From positions 1 through 9,688 of the forward strand of contig DLKM01000024.1 of assembly GCA_002478945.1 (NCBI GenBank): a DNA stretch of 9,688 nt. Direction: 5' to 3'. This document shows, one piece after another, positions 1 to 4,904 of the stretch. Position 1 is the first letter of the stretch; the number at the start of each line of letters is the position of its first letter. The stretch comes from Christensenella sp. UBA7588 (GTDB lineage: Bacteria; Bacillota; Clostridia; Christensenellales; CAG-917). The notes beneath the pieces were generated by a model that searched no databases, was not told where the DNA came from, and saw only the letters and a program-made list of their open reading frames with translations. The translations under genes were made by a program, and so were the position numbers.

Positions 1-26
1 GTTCCGTGGGTTCCCTCAAGCATTGC

Positions 27-80
27 GCAGAGGGGGAACGGAATAGGGGAAACACCTGAGGAAGGGGGATAATTGCATTT
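27..80 (+). repeat. Dispersed repeat, left copy (inverted relative to the right end)
   Basis: These 54 bases match the reverse complement of 9635-9688 at 52 positions. Bases 27-69 are identical without a gap, then positions 70 and 72 differ. The sequence is purine-rich on this strand, with G runs around 32-36, 46-49 and 64-68 and a CCTGAGG core at 55-61. Because the right copy stops exactly at the last base of the window, the repeat probably continues past it. The simplest reading is a dispersed genomic repeat at which the assembly broke; a true terminal inverted repeat of a mobile element is less likely given the chromosomal genes between the copies. Confidence 0.9.
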
Positions 81-118
81 TATTTTTAATGAGTGATTTT
101 ATTAAGTGAGTTGTGTGC

Positions 119-137
119 TGACACAGTTATTCGCTCA
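119..137 (+). repeat. 19-bp direct repeat, copy 1
   Basis: TGACACAGTTATTCGCTCA matches 298-316 at 18 of 19 positions (A versus G at the fifth base). The motif GGAAACACC occurs upstream of each copy, at 48-56 and 233-241, spaced 62 and 56 bases from the 19-mer. The shared left and right motifs with a variable centre suggest two diverged members of one non-coding element family. A small hairpin, TGTGT (112-116) with ACACA (121-125), overlaps the start of this copy. Confidence 0.8.
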
Positions 138-203
138 GCGGAAAGCGTTAAAAGCCGCCTAATAGATGAGTAATGAGAAAACGGCAAAAATTGTGATTGA
201 TAA

Positions 204-330
204 GATTAACGCATCATTGAGATGATGAACAAGGAAACACCCCGTCGGCGGCAACCCTAATTTACCGATAGTAAACGAGTTGATGCCGATGGGGTGTTGA
301 CGCAGTTATTCGCTCAATGATGCGTTAATC
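204..330. repeat. Nested inverted-repeat element covering the obg stop codon
   Basis: The outer arms are a perfect 18-bp inverted repeat: GATTAACGCATCATTGAG at 204-221 and its reverse complement at 313-330. Inside lies a second stem, 236-249 with 285-298, 13 of 14 pairs perfect plus one that would be a G-U pair in plus-strand RNA. Next come CAAC/GTTG (252-255/279-282) and the hairpin TTTAC-CGATA-GTAAA (261-275). The right outer arm contains the last sense codon and the TAA stop of obg (325-327), so obg mRNA would end in this structure. A competing local hairpin, CATCAT (212-217) with ATGATG (222-227), uses part of the left outer arm. It may act as a transcript-end structure for obg, but no long T-run follows directly on the minus strand. 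It looks like a MITE-like or REP-like element. Confidence 0.8.
298..316 (+). repeat. 19-bp direct repeat, copy 2
   Basis: TGACGCAGTTATTCGCTCA is the second copy of the 19-mer at 119-137. Its last four bases are the start of the right outer arm of the nested inverted repeat (313-330), and its first base is the end of the middle stem. In this copy the motif is therefore built into the folded structure, whereas the copy at 119-137 lacks the 18-bp outer arm. Confidence 0.8.
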
Positions 331-1587
331 TACCCATTCGAATTCGAGGTCGCCGATACACACTATATCCCCCTCTTTCATACCTTTCTTTTTCAATTCG
401 GCTATTACGCCGCGGTCTTTGAGGACTTTTTGGAAGAAAGCAAAGCTGTCTTGAGAGGAGATTGTGACGTTTTGAATGAGGAAGTCAACGAGACCGCCGT
501 CGACAAAGAAGGAGCCGTCGTCAAGACGAGAAACTGTAAATTTCTGGTCGGATTTGGGTTCGAGTTCGAAATCTTCGTCGCGTTCGATACGTTGCGGAGG
601 CGGAAGTTCGTCGACTTTTTGTTTTATTACTGCGAGCAATTCGTCAAGTCCTTCGTGCGTAACGGAAGATACGACGTAAACTTTCTTTCCGACGGCTTTT
701 TCAAACTTCTCGATTTCGCTACGGTCGACAAGCAAATCGCTCTTGCCTGCCACGACGATTTGCGGTATTTGCGCAAGTTTGTCGCTGTAAGATGCAAGTT
801 CACGATTGATTTTTTCATAATCGTCAACGGGGTCTCTGCCCTCGCTGCCGCTTATATCCACGATATGCACTATAAGGCGCACTCTTTCGATGTGGCGCAG
901 GAAGTAATGTCCGAGTCCCGCTCCCTCGCTTGCTCCCTCGATAAGTCCCGGAATATCCGCAATAACGAAGCTATCGTCGTACATCTGCACGACGCCGAGA
1001 TTCGGATTGATTGTGGTAAAGTGATAATTCGCGATTTTGGGTTTTGCGGAAGTCAAAACGCTCAAAAGCGTAGACTTGCCGACGTTCGGGAATCCCACGA
1101 GTCCGACGTCCGCAATGGTTTTAAGCTCGAGCGTGACCTGATGTTCTTCGGTCGTCTCTCCCAACTGCGAAAACGAAGGCGCTTGGCGTTTTGCGTGAGC
1201 GAAGCGATTGTTGCCTTTGCCGCCTCTACCGCCTTTCAGAGCGACGAAAGTCTCTCCGTCGTCAAACAAGTCGGCAATTACCTTACCGCTTTGCGTATCT
1301 CTTATCACGGTGCCTGCAGGCACTTTGATAATAAGATTCGGCGCAGACTTACCAGTACAGTTCTTTGCCTCGCCGTCTCCGCCGTTTTGCGCACGATAAA
1401 ACTTCTGATATTTGAAGTCGACGAGCGTATTCATATCTTTGTCGGCAACGAACACGACGTCTCCGCCGTTTCCGCCGTCTCCGCCGTCGGGTCCTCCGTT
1501 AGGAACGAATTTTTCGCGGTGGAAGGACACTTTGCCGTTGCCGCCGTTGCCTGCTTTTATAAAAATCTTTACATAATCGAGAAACAT
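325..1587 (-). CDS. obg: GTPase Obg (ribosome-associated, ObgE/CgtA family)
   Basis: Obg is an essential GTPase that binds the large ribosomal subunit and links ribosome assembly with the stringent response. The 420 residues show all three expected domains: the glycine-rich Obg fold (about 1-157, with GGPDGGDGGNGGD), the G domain (about 158-330) and the C-terminal OCT domain (about 345-420, ending LEFEWVD). G1 is GFPNVGKS (165-172), switch I contains FTTINPNLG (190-198), G3 is DIPG (211-214), and G5 is the SSV of SSVTHEG (307-309). G4, usually NKxD, reads GKSD (281-284), so the guanine-contacting Asn is absent or shifted. The start has a GAAGGTGAG ribosome binding site. The gene lies 27 bases after nfnB and is probably the last gene of that operon. 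Its stop codon sits inside an 18-bp inverted-repeat arm. Confidence 0.97.
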   Translation of the reverse strand: MFLDYVKIFIKAGNGGNGKVSFHREKFVPNGGPDGGDGGNGGDVVFVADKDMNTLVDFKYQKFYRAQNGGDGEAKNCTGKSAPNLIIKVPAGTVIRDTQSGKVIADLFDDGETFVALKGGRGGKGNNRFAHAKRQAPSFSQLGETTEEHQVTLELKTIADVGLVGFPNVGKSTLLSVLTSAKPKIANYHFTTINPNLGVVQMYDDSFVIADIPGLIEGASEGAGLGHYFLRHIERVRLIVHIVDISGSEGRDPVDDYEKINRELASYSDKLAQIPQIVVAGKSDLLVDRSEIEKFEKAVGKKVYVVSSVTHEGLDELLAVIKQKVDELPPPQRIERDEDFELEPKSDQKFTVSRLDDGSFFVDGGLVDFLIQNVTISSQDSFAFFQKVLKDRGVIAELKKKGMKEGDIVCIGDLEFEWVD

Positions 1588-1614
1588 ATTCTCACCTTCT
1601 CAAGTGTATTTGGT

Positions 1615-2985
1615 TTATTTTTGCTTTTGGAATTCTTCTATTATCGCTTTTGCGGATTTTTTGCCTGCGCCCATTGCGAGAATGACCGTTGCCGCACCCG
1701 TTATCGCGTCTCCGCCCGCATAAAGCCTATCTATATTCGTTTTGCCGTTTTCGTCTGCGATAATCGTGCCTTTTGCCGACGTAGCGAGCGCGGGAAAACT
1801 GTTTTTTATTATCGGATTCGGAGTGGTACCGAGCGCAACTATAACCTCGTCGCAATCTATCGTAAACTCGCTGTTTTCAATCGCGACGGGACGGCGTCTA
1901 CCGCTTTCGTCGGGTTCCGAAAGTCGCATACGCACGCACTCGATTGCTTGAACGTTGCCTTGCTCGTCTCCCATAATTTTGACGGGATTCGCAAGCAATT
2001 CAAAGTCTATACCCTCTTGTTCGGCGTGGACAATCTCCTCGCCTCTCGCAGGCATTTCCGCTCTGCTTCTTCTATACACCAATCTGACGTTCGCGCCTAG
2101 GCGTTTTGCCGTTCTTGCGGCGTCCATAGCCACGTTGCCTGCTCCGACCACCACGACGGTTTTGCCTCTGTGGATAGGAGTTACGCAGTCGGACTTATAC
2201 GCTTCCATAAGATTGACTCTCGTAAGATACTCGTTTGCGGAATATACGCCGTTAAGGTTTTCGCCCTCAATATGCAAAAACATAGGAACACCTGCGCCCG
2301 AGCCGATAAAAACGGCGTCGTACTCGTCAAGCAATTCGTCCACGAAAAGCGTTTTGCCTATAACCACGTCTGTAACGATATTCACTCCGAGCGCACGCAC
2401 CGAGTCCACTTCTTTTTTCACGACGGACTTTGGCAAACGAAACTCGGGTATTCCGTACACAAGCACTCCGCCTGCCTTGTGAAGCGCTTCGAAAACCGTC
2501 ACTTTAACGCCGGCGCGAGCGAGGTCGGCGGCGCAAGAAAGCGACGCAGGTCCAGAACCGACGACAGCAACGGTTTTTCCCGTGGCCGGCTTAATATCGA
2601 AACTTTTTTCAACTGCCGTGTCCGCGCAATATCTTTCGAGATTGCCTATTGCGACAGAACCTCCGAGTTTCTCCTTGCGCACGCAGAATTTTTCGCATTG
2701 ATTTTCTTGCGGACAAACTCTGCCGCAAATTGCGGGCAGATTGTTGTCTATTTTGATTATTTCGAGCGCACCTTGCACGTCTCCGTCTTTAAGTTGTCTT
2801 ATAAAACGAGGTATCTGCACGCCGACGGGACAACCCTGCATACACGGCGCGTTTTTGCAATCGAGACAACGCAACGCTTCTTCGGTTGCGAGTTGCGGAG
2901 TATATCCGAGCGCAACTTCCTTAAAATCGAATATACGCTCGTTCGGCTTCTTGGTAGGCATCGGATGTCTTTCAGTCTTTACCAT
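1615..2985 (-). CDS. nfnB: NfnB / GltA-like large subunit of NADH-dependent ferredoxin:NADP+ oxidoreductase
   Basis: The 456-residue protein belongs to the glutamate synthase small-subunit (GltD) fold family. Two [4Fe-4S] ligand sets are visible: C40-x2-C43-x4-C48-x3-C52 and C87-x3-C91-x5-C97-x3-C101. An FAD-binding Rossmann motif follows (VVGSGPASLS, 141-150), then a second dinucleotide motif for NADP(H) (VVVVGAGNVAMD, 277-288) and the C-terminal flavin motif YAGGDAITGAA (422-432). The next gene upstream encodes the matching small subunit, which favours the electron-bifurcating NfnAB transhydrogenase (NADH plus reduced ferredoxin to two NADPH, reversible) over glutamate synthase, whose large subunit is absent here. 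The ATG has a strong GAGGAGG site located inside the 3' end of nfnA, and the two genes overlap by 14 bases, suggesting coupled translation. Databases often label such proteins NADPH-dependent glutamate synthase (gltA). Confidence 0.92.
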   Translation of the reverse strand: MVKTERHPMPTKKPNERIFDFKEVALGYTPQLATEEALRCLDCKNAPCMQGCPVGVQIPRFIRQLKDGDVQGALEIIKIDNNLPAICGRVCPQENQCEKFCVRKEKLGGSVAIGNLERYCADTAVEKSFDIKPATGKTVAVVGSGPASLSCAADLARAGVKVTVFEALHKAGGVLVYGIPEFRLPKSVVKKEVDSVRALGVNIVTDVVIGKTLFVDELLDEYDAVFIGSGAGVPMFLHIEGENLNGVYSANEYLTRVNLMEAYKSDCVTPIHRGKTVVVVGAGNVAMDAARTAKRLGANVRLVYRRSRAEMPARGEEIVHAEQEGIDFELLANPVKIMGDEQGNVQAIECVRMRLSEPDESGRRRPVAIENSEFTIDCDEVIVALGTTPNPIIKNSFPALATSAKGTIIADENGKTNIDRLYAGGDAITGAATVILAMGAGKKSAKAIIEEFQKQK

Positions 2986-3811
2986 ATTGCCTCCTCAGAT
3001 TGCAGTAATGCTCTTTCTCCTGCGTTTTATACGCCTTGCTTCGCAAGATTGCTTCGTCGAAATCTACGAGATGTCCGTCAAATTCGGGACCGTCTATGCA
3101 CGCATATTTCGTCTGCGAGCCTACGGTCAGTCTGCAACATCCGCACATTCCCGTACCGTCTACCATCATAGAATTCATACTCACGACGGTATGAATACCG
3201 TAGCGTTTCGTAAGCGAACAGACGGCTTTCATCATCGGCAACGGTCCGACCGCAAAAACGCAATCGTAACGTTTACCGCCGTCGATAAGTTTTGCCAGCA
3301 TATCTGTCACAAACCCTTTTTCGCCTACGGAGCCGTCGTCGGTAACTATGTGCAAATCGGAATATTTTTCAAATTCGTCAACGTAAACCAACAAGTCCTT
3401 ATTGCGCGCGCCAAGCACCACGTCGGGACGTTTTCCGTCCGAAAAGAGTTGTTTTGCCTGCGGAAAAATAACCGCGCTTCCGATTCCGCCTCCTACAAGG
3501 CATATATTGCGATACTCCGTCAAATCGGTTGGATTGCCGAGCGGTCCGACGAAGTCGGCAAGACAGTCTCCCTCGTTCATCGAGGCAAGTTTCATTGTGG
3601 TATATCCAACTTCCTGTACGAGTACGGAAACCGTGCCGTCGCTGCGGGAATAATCGCAGACGGTAAACGGAACGCGTTCCCCGTCCTCGTCCGTACGCAA
3701 AATGACAAATTGCCCCGCAAGGCAATGCTTTGCCACGAGCGGAGCGTCTATAACGTACTCGTTGACGTTGGGTGCAAGACTTTTTTTGGATAAAATGCGG
3801 TATCTATTCAT
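2972..3811 (-). CDS. nfnA: NfnA-like small subunit, FAD/NAD-binding [2Fe-2S] oxidoreductase
   Basis: The 279-residue protein resembles the ferredoxin-NADP+ reductase family that includes NfnA, sulfide dehydrogenase SudB-type and PyrK subunits. The FAD-binding motif RVPFTVCDYS lies at 46-55, the NAD(H)-binding GGGIGSA at 107-113, and a C-terminal [2Fe-2S] segment at 218-238 with D218, C223, C225, C226 and C238 as candidate ligands. The NfnA family is reported to use one Asp with three Cys at this cluster, which fits D218. I chose the ATG at 3811 because it forms an ATGA overlap with the nth stop and gives the normal family length; an upstream in-frame extension to 3946 lies wholly inside nth and has no family support. 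It is translated just before nfnB. PyrK is an alternative label, but the NfnB partner argues against it. Confidence 0.9.
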   Translation of the reverse strand: MNRYRILSKKSLAPNVNEYVIDAPLVAKHCLAGQFVILRTDEDGERVPFTVCDYSRSDGTVSVLVQEVGYTTMKLASMNEGDCLADFVGPLGNPTDLTEYRNICLVGGGIGSAVIFPQAKQLFSDGKRPDVVLGARNKDLLVYVDEFEKYSDLHIVTDDGSVGEKGFVTDMLAKLIDGGKRYDCVFAVGPLPMMKAVCSLTKRYGIHTVVSMNSMMVDGTGMCGCCRLTVGSQTKYACIDGPEFDGHLVDFDEAILRSKAYKTQEKEHYCNLRRQYGKD

Positions 3812-4449
3812 ACTTTTTCCGTTGAAACAGATAGTTTTTTGTAATAATTGCAGTACGCTCTCAAATTGCACTTGTCGCATTCTGGACGTTGGGATTTGCA
3901 AACGTATCTGCCTTGAAAAATAAGCAGATGATGCAAATGAGACCACTTGTCTCTGTCAAACGCGTTCATAAGCGACTTTTCGGTGGCTTCGGGCGTTTTT
4001 TCGTTTACGAGACCTAAGCGATTTGCCACTCTGAAAACGTGCGTATCGACTGCGATTGCAGGCAGTCCGTACGCTTCGGAGCATACCACGTTTGCGGTTT
4101 TCCTGCCGACGCCCGACAACTTTTCAAGACCTTCGAACGTGTTCGGCATACCGCCGTTTTGCAAAATCTCCTCACTCAATTTCTTTATTGCCACGGCTTT
4201 ATTATGATAAAAACCGCAAGAGAAAATGCGCCTTTCCAGTTCGTCGAGACTCATATCCGCAAACTGTCGAGGCGTGGACGCAACTTTGAAAAGCTCTGCC
4301 GTAACCAGATTTACCCTTTTGTCCGTACATTGCGCCGACAACACAACCGCCACGAGCAATTCGAAGGGCGTGGAATAATCGAGTTCGCACTTTGCGTCGG
4401 GATGCGCTTGGTCAAGCAAACGATAGATTGTGAGATTTTGCTCTGTCAT
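3808..4449 (-). CDS. nth: Endonuclease III (DNA glycosylase/AP lyase)
   Basis: Nth removes oxidised pyrimidines from DNA and cuts the resulting abasic site in base excision repair. The 213-residue protein has the helix-hairpin-helix LSGVGRKTAN (111-120) with catalytic lysine K117, and the IAVDTH motif with catalytic aspartate D135. A C-terminal [4Fe-4S] loop follows, C184-x6-C191-x2-C194-x5-C200, exactly the family spacing. Length is typical. The ATG at 4449 was chosen because homology to the family begins within a few residues; the reading frame stays open upstream to 4722, but that part is basic, unlike the family, and runs over the DUF3343 gene. No clear Shine-Dalgarno precedes this ATG, and a promoter-like sequence ends only 6 bases before it. 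The stop overlaps the nfnA start as ATGA, so nth is probably the first gene of the nth-nfnA-nfnB-obg unit. Confidence 0.95.
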   Translation of the reverse strand: MTEQNLTIYRLLDQAHPDAKCELDYSTPFELLVAVVLSAQCTDKRVNLVTAELFKVASTPRQFADMSLDELERRIFSCGFYHNKAVAIKKLSEEILQNGGMPNTFEGLEKLSGVGRKTANVVCSEAYGLPAIAVDTHVFRVANRLGLVNEKTPEATEKSLMNAFDRDKWSHLHHLLIFQGRYVCKSQRPECDKCNLRAYCNYYKKLSVSTEKV

Positions 4450-4455
4450 AGCGCA

Positions 4456-4484
4456 ATTATCGCACAAATTCCGCATATTTGCAA
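4456..4484 (-). promoter_or_regulatory. Candidate promoter for nth operon
   Basis: Read on the minus strand, a -35-like TTGCAA (4484-4479) is followed after 17 bases by GATAAT (4461-4456), preceded by TGC in the extended -10 position. The -10 ends 6 bases before the nth ATG, so transcription would begin at or next to the start codon and the message would be leaderless or nearly so. This agrees with the lack of a Shine-Dalgarno. It is a pattern match only. Confidence 0.45.
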
Positions 4485-4490
4485 GAGTTT

Positions 4491-4522
4491 GCGCGCATAC
4501 GCGCCAAATTGCGTATGCGCGC
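4491..4522. repeat. 12-bp perfect hairpin between DUF3343 gene and nth promoter
   Basis: GCGCGCATACGC (4491-4502) pairs perfectly with GCGTATGCGCGC (4511-4522) around an 8-base loop. It follows the DUF3343 stop by 31 bases and ends 6 bases before the candidate -35 box of nth. No T-run follows on either strand, so it is not a standard intrinsic terminator. It could be a U-tract-less terminator, an mRNA 3'-end stabiliser, or an operator for the nth promoter. Confidence 0.6.
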
Positions 4523-4553
4523 GCCGCACAAGCCGAGCCGATGCGAGATTTGC

Positions 4554-4802
4554 TTACAATCTTATCGCGCTGCCGTCGGGAGAGAAATAGTAAAAACCGA
4601 TTGCCGAATTGTATCTTCCTCTTTGCAGAATAACTTTTGCCTGTTGCATATCTCTTGCAAACAGTTTTACGGACAATCCGCAACCGATTTTCGCAGATGA
4701 CGGCGTATTGATAATCTTGCAAGCGATACGATAGGATATTAAATCCTCATAAAAACGCACCGCTTCGGCGCGAGAACGGAATGCAACGAAAAATTCTCTC
4801 AT
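4554..4802 (-). CDS. DUF3343 protein (putative Se/S carrier-like)
   Basis: This 82-residue cytosolic protein matches the DUF3343 pattern: an N-terminal strand FVAFRSRAEAVRFYEDL, an INTP segment at 31-34 and the conserved cysteine in IGCGLSV (C41). The family is described as putative sulfur/selenium carrier-like, and members are often encoded near class V aminotransferases of the cysteine desulfurase type and selenium genes. Here such an aminotransferase gene is divergent, 102 bases away. C41 is the obvious persulfide or perselenide site; C28 is the only other cysteine. The start is well supported by GGGAGGGGG immediately upstream of the ATG. No selD, yedE or yedF is in view, so a selenium role is inferred, not shown. 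Confidence 0.85.
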   Translation of the reverse strand: MREFFVAFRSRAEAVRFYEDLISYRIACKIINTPSSAKIGCGLSVKLFARDMQQAKVILQRGRYNSAIGFYYFSPDGSAIRL

Positions 4803-4904
4803 ATACCCCCTCCCGAATTATATGTATCCGCCCTCGATTTAGTATATTGCGCCAACACATTTTTTGTGTCGAAAAGCATAAGTTGCATAGTAGGAATAAG
4901 GGAT
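4803..4904. promoter_or_regulatory. Divergent regulatory region between DUF3343 gene and csd-like gene
   Basis: These 102 bases must carry promoters for both directions. On the minus strand TATAAT (4822-4817) and TATACT (4846-4841) are candidate -10 boxes, neither with a convincing -35 at normal spacing. A 5-bp inverted repeat, ACACA (4855-4859) and TGTGT (4865-4869) around five T residues, sits near the middle and could be a regulator site. No strong plus-strand promoter stood out. Confidence 0.35.

Larger units (their letters stand above)
1..324. other. Gene-free repeat-rich region downstream of obg
   Basis: I see no credible gene in these 324 bases. The stretch holds one copy of the contig-end repeat (27-80), two copies of a 19-bp direct repeat (119-137 and 298-316), and a nested inverted-repeat structure (204-330). 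The first bases also fold locally: 10-15 (GTTCCC) pairs with 34-39 (GGGAAC). Everything points to non-coding dispersed repeats placed behind the 3' end of obg. No transposase is present, so any movement would need a protein supplied from elsewhere. Confidence 0.7.

Noticed and set aside
1440..1500. Trinucleotide-like repeat of CCGCCGTCT units
   Set aside because: It encodes the normal glycine-rich GGPDGGDGGNGGD loop of the Obg fold and needs no other explanation.
430..2100. Long plus-strand open frame (556 codons) opposite obg and nfnB
   Set aside because: It is antisense to two well-supported genes with intact motifs, crosses the gap between them and has no recognisable domain. It arises because GAC/GTC/GCG-rich codons leave few stops on the opposite strand.
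1615..2985. Glutamate synthase small subunit as the function of nfnB
   Set aside because: The glutamate synthase large subunit is absent and the overlapping upstream gene encodes an NfnA-type FAD/[2Fe-2S] subunit, which fits the transhydrogenase better.
2170..3793. Long plus-strand open frames opposite nfnB and nfnA
   Set aside because: They overlap each other and lie antisense to conserved enzyme genes; composition is rich in Arg, His, Phe and Cys without motifs, as expected for shadow frames.
3812..3946. N-terminal extension of nfnA to 3946
   Set aside because: The added 45 residues lie inside the nth coding region encoding its Fe-S loop, and the ATGA overlap at 3808-3811 plus family length support the ATG at 3811.
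4450..4722. N-terminal extension of nth to 4722
   Set aside because: The extra 91 residues are basic and unlike the family, overlap the DUF3343 gene and cross the strong hairpin at 4491-4522.
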